Shown here: positions 30,404 through 57,871 of the stretch, piece after piece
How the letters are laid out: each line of letters begins with the position of its first letter
Position numbering within the stretch: the stretch's first letter is position 1
Assembly (NCBI GenBank): GCA_963693365.1
Contig: CAVNZM010000005.1
Span: 11,160,001 to 11,224,000 of the forward strand
Origin: Amoebidium appalachense
Taxonomy: Eukaryota > Ichthyosporea
Direction of reading: 5' to 3'
DNA length: 64,000 nt
Program-made: the position numbers and the translations under genes
Notes under the pieces: generated by a model
Told to the model about the DNA's origin: nothing
Database searches by the model: none
Seen by the model: the letters and a program-made list of their open reading frames with translations, nothing else

Positions 30404-31076
30404 ACTACACCTATGCAGTGAGGTCACATTTGCTCATTTTCGTACATGTGGATGAAGGCATGAGTGTGTGTGGGTGCGCGCACACAGACCGACACACACA
30501 CACACACACACACCAAACAAGTGCAGGGCTAGAGGTAGCGAGAGATTATTGAACTGGCAAATGTCGCGTCAGCCACACATGAATGACATGTATAACAGTT
30601 ACGTATATTTTTAGACATGTACTCATCGAATGTCGTAAGGATGTCTGCAGCTATTTAATATGAACATTGCATGACGTCCAAATTTATCTTCCTGTAGTGT
30701 GAAGAAAATGATCATATCCCAGCCCTAAGGAAAATGGATTTTCGTTAGTTAAAAAGTATTCATATTAGATATAGTTTACGTTAAACCGAATTTGTTGATG
30801 AAGACATATTTCCCTTTTCCTGGTTTCTGTACATATCTGACAGTGTGTGTATATATACAGTGTAGATGCACATTAATGCCTATTTATTTCGTGTGGTGAA
30901 ACATGTCTGCGTCATGGTAATATACTACATGATGGGCCAGCCAAATCTTGGCTCCAAATTTCGTCGGATGGATCGAAATACATGATTTGGATTTCAACCC
31001 CCCCCCCCCCCCCCCCCCCCCCTGGTCCTGCCCTGTCCCTCCCTTCCCACCCCAACACCGTGGCACACACACACAT

Positions 31077-31128
<52 letters not shown>

Positions 31129-31253
31129 CTCCCGCCCTTCCCACCCCAACACACACACGCTTCCTCCCCCCCCCCCCCCCCCCCCCCTTGGCCACCACCA
31201 TCATCACGCGCACGGGCACGCTCACGCACACACACACACATGTACATATACAT

Positions 31254-31291
<38 letters not shown>

Positions 31292-31300
31292 CAGCCATCA
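30404..31300. other. 3' flank of ORP9, no gene seen
   Basis: Downstream of the TAG the sequence is unique and AT-rich from 30,540 to 30,990, without a clear AATAAA. (CA)n runs lie at 30,492-30,513, 31,073-31,123 and 31,255-31,286 and C runs at 30,999-31,022 and 31,166-31,187. Confidence 0.5.
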
Positions 31301-32447
31301 GTCATAATCCGTGATCACGACTAACCCCAGTCCGCAAGCCCGGCCAGTAGCCACCATCCCACGAGCACAAATGCACACACAAACAGACAACACATCATGC
31401 CCGAGGATGGCTATCAAACTTATCCAAACCATGTATAGATGGATCTAGCTACGCACACCACACTTGATTTTCCTTTTTAGTTAATTCAGAGAGGAGCCAT
31501 GCCGAGGCCGAAATACTCGGGATATATATGGGCGCCGCGGGTGCACTATAGCTGTATCCATCTATGGCATGGTTTAGGTAACTTTAGCCATCCTCGCCCA
31601 TGTGTACGCTGCAATCTGATCATGAGTGGCTTCTTTAACAACTTACACACGCGCACACGGTATCGTACACACATGTTGCAAGAGTAAACACATGTTCTCC
31701 GTATCTCCCAGCCAATCGTTGCAAAAGGCATTCATATACCAATATACTCTGCAGACGGTTATTTGTTGTCATCATGGGTTGGCCGGTCAAAAACGGTAAG
31801 CATCATTTTTTTCACTTCACATTCACTAGGCCCACGTCACATTCCATCATGATTTTCACTGGGGCAAGCCCCTATCTGGCATTCACAACAAACGTATACA
31901 TTATCCATCTACTCAACAGTTATTTTCCAAACACTGACATTCACATATCCGTAATGTGGTTGGGTGCTACTATAAATAACATTTCTAGTTAAATTGCGGT
32001 ATCTGTCCTTGAACAGCTTGTTCCTTGGTGCCTTGTACTCAATGTAGGAGATCCCACTGCCCCCGAACACGGTTGACATGTTGCCTGCACACACGAGGGG
32101 TCAGAACAGGCACTGAAACCACAACTGGCTCACATGGGGATGTAAACAGCGTGCATGTACATGACCACCAATATGATCTAATCGTCAAAAGATCATCATT
32201 AAGACAATCCATCGTTGCTGCAACGACTTATGCCCCCCCCCCTCCCCCCCCCCCCCTCCCCCCCAACACACATATCCCCCCCCCCACACACACACACACA
32301 CCAACACCCATCCAAACACAACACACACCGACACCACCACCTCCACACACACAGCCTTAAAGAAAAGAAGAGGCCCGACTTACAGTATCGTGAGACACAC
32401 CAAACACACCAGGACATGCACTTAAGTCGCCACCACCCGAAAGCCGC

Positions 32448-32507
<60 letters not shown>

Positions 32508-32615
32508 TACATACACACATCATCACACAAATACATATACACACATGCACACAGAAATGCATATATACCCACACACACAAATGCATACACACATGCACAC
32601 GCAAAGCACGATTCT

Positions 32616-34220
32616 ATGCAAGTTGGTGCACAATATGTTGGCTTTATTGATTGGAAAACTGCTTACGATTCTGTCTCCCCTGGTCTCCTATGGGAAAAGC
32701 TTGCTGCACGGGGTGTACCACACTGCATTGGTGTTCTGTTAGAAGCACTCTTGTCTCAAACCTATGGTAGAGCTGTGGTTAATGGGCATCTTTCATATGG
32801 TTTTGCTCGTACTAGAGGTCTCTTGCAGGGTTCATTGCTTAGCCCCTTTTTGTTTAACCTATTTATAGATGATTTGGCTGTCAAGATTTACGCCGAAAAC
32901 GATGACCCTATTAATAACTTTCCGCCTGCACTTCTCTATGCTGATGATCTGTCCCTCCTTGCCCGTACCCCTAGACGCCTGCAAAGATTGTTCGATGTAG
33001 TGTCAGAGTGGTGCAAGGCAAACCTTATGATCCTTAACATAGACAAATGTGGTGTTCTTGTACCTGATATAGCTAACAATTTACACACATTTACATTATC
33101 ATCTAAACCTGTACCTATAGTTCCAGAATACAAATATCTTGGTGTTCCGGTTGATTCTGTTGGTGTTATGTTTCCCCATATGGTCGAAAAGAGGGTAGAG
33201 TTGGCTCGTAAGCGGTTAGCTTTCTTCTCGGCTAATATTTTTAAAGACACACCCCTCCATCCTTCTATTAGACTTACATTTATTCGCACTTTTGTCTTCC
33301 CGGCATGTGAATATGGTTTACCCCTTCTCGCCGCTTGGATCAAGAAAGAGAGAACTAGAGCGCTTAAACCCTTGGCAAATTTCCTTGAAGCAGAAGTTGC
33401 CTCCTTTCTATCTAACAACTGTTGTAAACCTGGGCCTGTAACGCTCTCGATATATGGTCTGGTCCCAATAGCTGCTAGAGTATCCTATCTCGCGCTGAAA
33501 TTCAATAAGCACATAAGCCGCTTAAAGAAGTATTTGCCCTCCCACCCTCTCTTCTCTATCCGACCTGTCCCCTCCTCACCTCTCCCCTCTTTCCTCCCCT
33601 CTCTCTCCCCTTCTCCCCTGGGCACAAATACAAATAAACCCCGCAATAGTGTGTGTGTGACTTTGGACTGCCACTTACTTATTAAACATGTACACAATCA
33701 CAAGATAATCACGCAATATAACAAATGGAAAAAGATACCACACGACACTAGACCCGATGAAAGCATACACCTTGAAAAACTAAGCCTTATGTCTCGTTTT
33801 ATATATACTGACCGCCTCAACCATATTGCCAAATATGGCACTCGCAAGTGTATAACACCTAAATACATATTACCTTCCTGTAGAACTGGTCTTTCTCTAG
33901 CTGATGGTATTATTGATCAATTACCACGCTTTTACTGTACACGTGCTATACAGTGGAGATCTAATAAGTATAAGGTGGCATCATTTGCATGCCCAAACAA
34001 CACACACACACACCAGTTTAACCGGTCATGTATCGCCAAATGTAGTTTGATAGACCACATAATACCGCAACACACACACGTCACATTCACAACAGACACC
34101 CAGAAAGATAGCCTACCTGTAAATTACAACATCCTTGATTTTATACTAAACACGCGTAACTACGACCTGTTTATTAGATGTATTGATTGGCTTGAGAAAC
34201 ACATCACTACAAAATTATAG
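32616..34220 (+). CDS. Reverse transcriptase of a non-LTR retrotransposon (partial ORF2)
   Basis: An uninterrupted 534-codon frame from ATG to TAG. RT motif A is FIDWKTAYDSV (residues 10-20, catalytic Asp 12 in the usual hydrophobic-hydrophobic-D setting). The LLQGSLLSPFLFNLFIDDL block is at 69-87. The catalytic YADD is at 108-111 and the thumb-side KYLGV at 173-177. Beyond about 300 residues it becomes Ser/Pro-rich and then ends in a His/Cys-containing region (around SCIAKCSLIDHI) and a helical tail (ILDFILNTRNYDLFIRCIDW). The fingers region before motif A and any apurinic endonuclease are missing, so it is 5'-truncated and cannot be autonomous as it stands. The lack of stops suggests recent insertion. 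Codon use is more AT-rich than the neighbouring host exons. The exact clade cannot be named by eye. Confidence 0.9.
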   Translation: MQVGAQYVGFIDWKTAYDSVSPGLLWEKLAARGVPHCIGVLLEALLSQTYGRAVVNGHLSYGFARTRGLLQGSLLSPFLFNLFIDDLAVKIYAENDDPINNFPPALLYADDLSLLARTPRRLQRLFDVVSEWCKANLMILNIDKCGVLVPDIANNLHTFTLSSKPVPIVPEYKYLGVPVDSVGVMFPHMVEKRVELARKRLAFFSANIFKDTPLHPSIRLTFIRTFVFPACEYGLPLLAAWIKKERTRALKPLANFLEAEVASFLSNNCCKPGPVTLSIYGLVPIAARVSYLALKFNKHISRLKKYLPSHPLFSIRPVPSSPLPSFLPSLSPSPLGTNTNKPRNSVCVTLDCHLLIKHVHNHKIITQYNKWKKIPHDTRPDESIHLEKLSLMSRFIYTDRLNHIAKYGTRKCITPKYILPSCRTGLSLADGIIDQLPRFYCTRAIQWRSNKYKVASFACPNNTHTHQFNRSCIAKCSLIDHIIPQHTHVTFTTDTQKDSLPVNYNILDFILNTRNYDLFIRCIDWLEKHITTKL

Positions 34221-34240
34221 CGCACGCGCACACACACACA

Positions 34241-34295
<55 letters not shown>

Positions 34296-34327
34296 CCAGC
34301 TGATACCGAGTGTCCCGAGGGGAGCCC

Positions 34328-34372
<45 letters not shown>
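34328..34372 (+). repeat. Poly-A tail of the retrotransposon
   Basis: About 45 A immediately after GAGGGGAGCCCCTTT. Confidence 0.85.
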
Positions 34373-34373
<1 letters not shown>

Positions 34374-35239
34374 GGGGAACCCCAACTAATTGATTTCTCC
34401 TTGTAGTCTTTATGGTGTCTCGTAGAGAAAGTAAACCCTGATATATAGTCACCACCCGACATCTATGTACGTGATCATGATATACCGCTGAGGGGATATT
34501 CCGAGCAAAACCCCCCCCCCCCATACCTGAGACTGGTTCTCTTTGCCTCGAGTAAACAGCGTAAACCCCAAATACATATACACACTCACTCACACACTAT
34601 GACCATCAACCACCTTACAGTTTACAAACATGTTGCAACTGCGCGGAAAGATACAGGCATGCACACACTTACAGGTCAAGCCTGGGGAGTTTATATGTCA
34701 TGCGGTGTTCTACATACCCGAACAGGAAAAAGGACGTAACACACGATTCCTTCTTTTTCGATTTATCCTTGTACGTGTAAATGTGGGTTGGTAAAAGATT
34801 GAACATACCCCGTGTGCGTGCAACGTTTTCCTCTGCGGCCCAGCTTAGCCTCGGGGTCAAAGTCCTCGGCAAACAGTTTGGCATCCGATGCAGACCGCTG
34901 CATACACAGAATTCATGTCAGTGCCCAGAAGTAACATGTGCTTGCATCGCGTGTGTGTGCTGGGGCAGTAAAAGCACAGAAATCCACCCACCCCAGCCTG
35001 ACTCCCCCTCCCCAACCACACAAAAACCCGCACACACACATCCCTCCATTTTATGGCATATCCTTCCCCCCCCCCCCCCCCCCTCCCCCCCCCCGGAAAA
35101 AAAAATCCCGCAGTCAAGGAAACACGGGTGTGTGTGTCTGCGCAAGTATGTGTGGATGTGCGTTTGTGTGTGTCGTACAGCGCTCTATGTGGTGTCTGGG
35201 CCAGTGTACGTGTGTGCAAGCCTCAAGTCTTTATGAGTG

Positions 35240-36052
35240 AGCAAAAACACCCATTCCACAAATTGTCAGTAAAAATGTATAGGTTTACAACCCCCTCTTC
35301 CTTTTCTGCCTTTCCCTCCCTATTCCTGTGAAACAAGCTTTTTAGAAGAAAGATCAGCAAAGTGCCTTGTTTAACGGAACAATGCAAAATCTCAAGAGTC
35401 AGAAATTACCTTGAGATAGTGGGAGGTGGGTGATGAGGATGGCAGTAGTGATGGCAGTGCCAGTGGCTTGCAGCAGTGACAAAGGCAAATGTCCACACTC
35501 AACAACACCGCCAAACGTGCTTGCACGCCCTCCTAAGGGAGAGCGGGCGCACACGTGTGCATAGCCTCATAAGGGGAGGCAGGTTGTGAAATTAGGGGGT
35601 TTAGGGCCAGAAAGTTGCCCCTGAAAGTCAGAACATTGTCCCTAACTTTTTGAGGTTAGGTCCATAAATTTTTGAAAAACTGGCCCTAACAGTGGTAAAT
35701 AAATAAGAAAATACACCCAAAAAACGGTTGTTGGCTCTATTAGGGCCAACCAGGCTGGTGGAAAGTTGCCAAAATGGCACCAGCCAAAAACAATACATAT
35801 GATCATCACAGCGCACGCATTTTTAAGTAGCCCATATCAATTTTCACACCAGAGGGGAGGGTGGGCACAGAAGGGCACAGACTGACTGACTCTGGCAGGC
35901 TCAGCTAATTTTATGATGACGTTTGAAGGTCCGAGCCAGTGCCCAAGCTCTATATTGGAGTGCCGCCTTACGTGATTACACAGGTCCTATGGAGTTTTCA
36001 GTTCTCTCTGCCACCACCAGTACTATTTATTTATTTTTACAAACTTCAATAT

Positions 36053-36089
<37 letters not shown>

Positions 36090-36780
36090 GATGTATGTAT
36101 GTATGTATATAGAGGGAGAGAGCTGAGAGGCCTAGGGGGAGAGAGAGAGAGAGAGCGAGAGTGTGTGTGTGTGTAGGAGTTGCCGTTTACTTGCGGATTA
36201 TCTGGACAAAAATGTGCTACAGTCTCAGAATACTCAATAAGGAATACCTAAAAAAAACAAAAAAAAAACAAAAAAAACAAAAACAACAACAACAACAACA
36301 ACAACAACCATGTACATACAACAACAACAACACAGTTCAACACGTAATGATGCATACATCATGTACGTTACGAGTATAATCATAGTATCTCCACATATAA
36401 TCTCCACATATATGATGTATATCCTGCACGTTAGTCTCCACATATAATGTATATCTTGTACGTACGTTATATCTTCACATATAATGTATATCTTGAACGT
36501 TATATCTCCACATGTGATGTATATCTTCTAGAGTCATTTACATGTATATCTTGTTGGGTGGAAGTACTGTTGGCCTTGGTCCCCCCGGGCCCAGCTGCAG
36601 ATAAAGTATATCACCGACTATAGCTATCCCTAAATTCGCTGCCCTAAAGCCAATAAAAACACAGACACAGATATTGTAAGCGATTGTCAAGTCCGTCGCG
36701 TACGCGTGGTTTGTATCAATCCGCTTTAACCGGAAAGACTTTGACCAATGCCTTCTACAGTTTGATCTAGCCTCGGAGAC
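35240..36780. other. Intergenic, no gene seen; palindromes and AT repeats
   Basis: This lies between the ERCC3 fragment and the functional ERCC3 3' flank. It holds an inverted pair TTAGGGCCAG (35,601-35,610) / CTGGCCCTAA (35,680-35,689) enclosing a second pair CCTAAC / GTTAGG (35,641-35,660), an (AT)n run at 36,053-36,084, an (AAC)n run at 36,281-36,308 and a degenerate repeat at 36,387-36,545. No coding signal was recognised. Confidence 0.5.
36387..36545 (+). repeat. Degenerate tandem repeat, about 35 bp
   Basis: Four to five units of TCTCCACATATAATGTATAT followed by CTTGWACGTTA. Confidence 0.75.
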
Positions 36781-36789
36781 CTTGCTTGG

Positions 36790-36909
36790 ACCCCCCCCCC
36801 CCCCCCCCCCCCCTCCCCCCCCCCCTCCCCCAACCCCTTCTATAAATGCACAGACACAGACAGGCACGCACGTGCACCCACACCCACACCCACCCACAGA
36901 CACATCCCT

Positions 36910-36951
<42 letters not shown>

Positions 36952-36952
36952 A
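36790..36952. repeat. Poly-C tracts
   Basis: C runs at 36,791-36,812, 36,814-36,825 and 36,911-36,951, followed by CA repeats. Confidence 0.9.
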
Positions 36953-37600
36953 CACACACACACGACACCCGATACACCTACAGCCACGCCCACCAATCCC
37001 ACCCCGGGTAGCAAGCCCGGCCAGCGGCACCACCCCACAGCACAAAATGCACATATGCACGCATAGGCCACCACCCCCAGGCCTACACACACGCATTTAC
37101 ATGTAGAACAAAACTGCTTGCGTTACGACGAACTACAATTTACTTTTATTAAGAGGGGAGAAAAAGGCCCCGGCCAGGTCGGGGATAAATCAACGTGTGC
37201 CATAACCTTAGCTAGATCCATCCAAGAACACCTAGATCATGCTTGTAATTACGCTGCAATCCGTGTGGTATGGTTCAGGAACAGCACACGTACAAGACTT
37301 ATTGCACGTCATTTTGTCGTCTACCGGATCCCAGCCAACCACCACCATTTTCCAATGACAATTATTCTGCAAACAGCCAATATTTTCACAATGAGCATTC
37401 ACAACGTTTAGTACAGCACAATTCATTAGATTTTTAAACCGCAACCAGCACCAGCCTCTGCAAACCTTCGGGCATGCGCACACACATCTGAATCAAGCTT
37501 TAAAAAGATTTCATTCATTCAAAAAGTCCTTCCTAAATAACACACTGACATTCCCATATGCATAAAGTGGTTGGATGCTGGTAACATATTACCAGCATGA

Positions 37601-53728
<16,128 letters not shown>

Positions 53729-54364
53729 TGTAGCTTCTTGCGAGCCTTTCCTGGCTCTTGGCTCGTTTCTGGACGAGACCGAGCTCTAACTGGCAGGGGC
53801 ACAAAGGAAAGAAAAGGACACTATGAGGAGAGTAAAATGTAGGCCCCTGCCTAAAACAGCTAGAGAACACGGTTCCCTCTGCTAATCTCAGGCCAAAGCA
53901 GCCAAAAATTAGGTTTGAAAACGTCGAGGTGCAAAAACTAAAAACTTCCCCCGAGCCTGGCAAAGTGTTTGTGAAGAAATGAAAGGGTCACATCGCCTTT
54001 TGATGGCTCACATTGGCTAAAAATAGAACACAAGGTGTTACGCGCTGGCTTACGAAAGGTAGCCCTACGTAATCATTTTGGCCCGCCTGTGCAACTTGTT
54101 ACATTGTACAAAGCGCGTGTCCTAGAGCCCTTTTGCACACCATTTGTGCATTTATAGCCCACACGTGGCATAGTATCATACTGAGATCTATTATATTCCC
54201 TAGAGTAGCCCAGTCAGCACGGGCTGTCAAGCCCCCTCCGAGCTGAGGGCCCTCATGCATCCTTGCACCGAAGCTTCTGCTCGGAGTCGGGTTGTTCAAA
54301 ACAAATAATCATACACGTAATAATTGAATTGTGTAGCCTACACGGTATGCGGATCATCTTCCTT

Positions 54365-54399
<35 letters not shown>

Positions 54400-55303
54400 C
54401 CCAAAAAATAAAATAAAAAATGGGGCCACTTACACGCGAAGCCCCCTCGAGCTCAGGATGCACACACCGTCACACACATTCGATTTGTGCGCACCACCAC
54501 CAGTGGCACGAAAAGGGTTTCAAATTGCAATTTTAACACCTGCACATGCACACGCACACTCTCACCCGATGGTTATGAGCCATGGCCACCTCCACAATTT
54601 AAGGGAAGTTTGACGCGCAAAAAAAAAAAACAAAGAATGAAAGTTTTTATAAAACAACTAAAAAAGAAGGAATATAAAAAAAGGTTTTATAAAACAACCA
54701 AAAAGTAGGAATATTGTATCTCGATATCTGTATTGAATTTCGAAGCAGCAAATTGCATATTCGAACACGCCCATCACCAGCACTGCATACAATCATACCA
54801 TCGGCACAAAAAGAAGTGTTTATTTCTCACATGCTGTACATGCGCTCTCAGGTGGGCCAATTCTTACAATAATAATACTATAGCCACCAATATAATATAC
54901 AGACCTTCACTTGCTTTCATCGTGACCGCATCTAAACATGCATAAATACATCAGCATGCACCCACTGCCCACCGGACAGTGCATGCTCTCTGTCCAAGCA
55001 TTCAGTGTTGTCTATTGCTACCACTACAGCCACACTATTTCATGCATGATACGGATACATGCGATTCAGCGAGAAACAATCTGGCTCGGGATTCTTTGAT
55101 GCTTGTGTGTGTGTGGGTGGGTGGGTGGGTGGAGGGTGGGGGAGTGTGTGGGTGTGTGAGTATGTGTGTGTGTTTAGGTGGGGGGTTGGTTGGTGGGTGG
55201 GTGGGTGGGGGAAGGTGGGGGGGGGGGGGGGGGGGGCTGGGGCTATTAACAATATCAGTCAATTAGAAGACCGAGATAGAAACGGCTGTATGAATGTGCA
55301 AGC

Positions 55304-55370
<67 letters not shown>

Positions 55371-55557
55371 GTGAGTGCGTGTGCGTGCGTGTGCTACTTG
55401 CCCCGCTGCAATTACTTGAGTGTGTGTCGGTGACAGAACAAGAGCGTGTGCGCGAATGCGTGTGTGTGACTGCATGTGCGGGTGTGTGTGATTGTGCAAA
55501 TGCAGTGTGGGTGTGGCCATGGGTTTGTGTGTGTGTAATTGTGTGTGATTGTGCAAT

Positions 55558-55630
<73 letters not shown>

Positions 55631-55885
55631 GGTTTGAGTATAACTGTGTGTGTGCTGAGGTATGTGTGCACGCACGTCACGTGCGTGTGCGGGCAGGTAC
55701 GTGTGCGCCTGTGTGACCGACCGCAAGTGGGTATACATAAATTCCCAGCATCATTATTGCGTAATTCATAACTTATATCACTCACCACCCACATGCATTC
55801 ATTCCGTGAAAAAACCGTCCTGTGCCCACACAGCACATGTCACTCCCTGCATCCACTCATTCATTCATATATTCGCAAATACCAT
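53729..55885. other. Upstream region of ERCC3; no gene seen
   Basis: About 2.15 kb between the ERCC3 start and the 3' end of the next minus-strand gene. It contains a C-run with an A-rich follow-on at 54,367-54,420, (GGGT)n at 55,109-55,132, a G run at 55,216-55,236, and (GT)n at 55,305-55,368 and 55,562-55,629. Between 53,729 and 54,360 the sequence is unique. Several open frames exist, none with family features. Confidence 0.5.
54008..54036 (-). promoter_or_regulatory. Possible ERCC3 core promoter elements
   Basis: On the minus strand CTATTTTTAGCCAATGTGAG contains a CCAAT box next to an A/T-rich TATTTTTA, about 290 bases upstream of the ERCC3 ATG. Position and composition suit a promoter. 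CCAAT words are common in this window, so this is weak evidence. Confidence 0.25.
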
Positions 55886-56289
55886 TCACATGGATGCCCG
55901 TGTTCTCAACCTTGCCGAATTGGGGGCAGGCACAAGATGCCGCACAGTGTCGAAGCATACCTGCAGGGGAAGGGGTGGAAATAAATCAGGTGTTTACTTT
56001 GGTTTTCTTGTTTTGCTTGCAGTCTTCGGCCTCCGGGGGGAGGGGGGGGGGGGGGGGGGGGGGGATCTTTGTATTCCTCTACCATCATGTCCTTTCAACA
56101 GCTCTCCCCCCCCCCCCCCCCCCCCCCACCCCAAAATCACCACCCACCCACCCTCCCTGAGGCCAAAACTCAGCCCAGATCAAGGAAGGCGGGGAGGGTG
56201 AAGGGCCATGGGTGGGTGGGTGGGTGGATGTGTGTGTGTGTGTCTTTTGTTCTTTTTTCTTTTCTTTATCTTTTCTTTTTTTTTTTTTT

Positions 56290-56320
<31 letters not shown>

Positions 56321-57736
56321 GGGGATGTATGCGTTAGAGGGTTGGAAATATGGAGGAGACAACAAAGAGCAACAACAAAACGCAACAAACGTGGCAAATC
56401 CAAAATCGAACAATTAAGCGTGCAGGCAGAGGACACTTGAACAGAGCCCATCATCAGGGGGGTTCCTATGCCTTCACAAAAGCATGGGGGGGGGGATGGA
56501 TAAGGAGAAGAAAAGGGAGGCGCGTGATTGACGGAACTTGCAGGGACCCGTTGTTTCAACAAAAATGTCCAAGTGTAACACACCAACAGGATTGGAAACT
56601 AACATTGCGAAATGTCCTACCCCCAATCTCTCTCCCAATCCGAGATATCCTTTTAAATACTTATCTCCTTTATTTTTCTCTTCTACTGGTTATCAGCAGT
56701 ATGTTACTTGGTTTCATACTCAATATCCTTTGCTTCTTCGTTGTGATAAAGAGTATCATGGTAGGGCTCTTGAGCCTGTGCTTCTTTTTATATTAGAGAC
56801 TCGTCTATTTTCTTTACAATCGTCGTGTAAATTAGCTACTTATATTTATCCTTCGTCTCGTAAACCTACCACACTTGCGGATTTTGCAATTCTAACCCCT
56901 CCTTGTGATATAGCTTGGAAATGTTTATTTTGGCGCTGTAACCTTTGATTCCATAAATGTTTGTGTCACTTTTGTGCAGAACCTTTTTCTCGTAAACACT
57001 TAGATAGATGTATTTCTTTATCTCAGATTATTCCGTTAGAAATTCGAAGACTTTAATTTACATAATCCTGATATTACGTCTATTGACTATCTGTTGAACC
57101 ACGGTATGTTTAACGAGTTTTCTAGGGTGTATGATTATTTAAGTCGTTATCTCCTCCGTATCCGAGAGTGAGGGCTTTTGTATTTTCTTCTCCGAGATAT
57201 CGGTGATATCTCGATGGCTTCTATTTTGCTGAGCATATCAATCAAGCCATTATTAAAAGAAAAACTAACATGTGCCCTGACCCCTTCTATGCAATTTTCA
57301 CCCACCATCGTCAAAACACCTGACGACACACTTGAATATTCTGCCCATTCAACACTTCCTCGTTATCATGCCATTTCACCCATCACACAGCCGACGTTAG
57401 CTAGACTAACTGTAGATTTTAAAATACGCTGATCTATAGTGATGGGCCTTTCAGTCATGACCAAAAAAATAACACAATCGAGAAACATTTGCTTGCAAGC
57501 TTGCAGTCGTTAACGCAGTCTACCGCGGGGGGGGGGGGGGGGGGGGGGGGGGGGTTTTCGTGAGACGGGGGGGGGGGGGGGGGGGGGGACTTGTGCGTAC
57601 GCACCTGGTGGGCCGTGATCAGCAATCGCTGGGACTCAGACGACAACTGCTCGTGTGTTTGCAGGCAGCCAATCAAAATGGACGATTGCGCATACAGTTG
57701 CGTTTCAAGATGACATATGATCTCTCGTAGCTCGGC

Positions 57737-57807
<71 letters not shown>

Positions 57808-57818
57808 CGTGTGTGTGT

Positions 57819-57871
<53 letters not shown>

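Larger units (their letters stand above)
32450..34372 (+). mobile_element. 5'-truncated non-LTR retrotransposon with A tail
   Basis: The element consists of the RT reading frame at 32,616-34,220, a CA-rich 3' region to about 34,294, the unique string CCAGCTGATACCGAGTGTCC, and a run of about 45 A ending at 34,372. The 5' border lies in or next to (CA)n at 32,448-32,600, so it is approximate. Homology between the duplicated ERCC3 flanks stops near 32,450 and resumes near 34,590, which brackets the insertion. No target-site duplication is obvious because the left flank is microsatellite. No endonuclease domain is present upstream. Confidence 0.85.
31320..34990 (-). pseudogene. ERCC3: Partial duplicate of ERCC3 last two exons, interrupted by a retrotransposon
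   Basis: Copy of the last ERCC3 exon at about 31,994-32,084: the acceptor GTGCAG and the peptide GGSGISYIEYKAPRNKLFKD are kept, but the end has changed so the frame runs past the normal stop into unrelated residues. Copy of the penultimate exon at about 34,809-34,897: SASDAKLFAEDFDPEAKLGR is kept, then an extra A in a run (GGAAAACG against GGAAACG in the functional copy) shifts the frame. Flanks also match the functional locus (for example GCAAGCCCGGCCAG at 31,334 and 37,010). The helicase core is absent, so this is a non-functional 3' fragment lying downstream of the intact gene on the same strand. A LINE sits between the two exon copies. Confidence 0.85.

Noticed and set aside
54099-54299. 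66-codon frame upstream of ERCC3
   Set aside because: No start context, family or splice support; it overlaps the probable ERCC3 promoter region.
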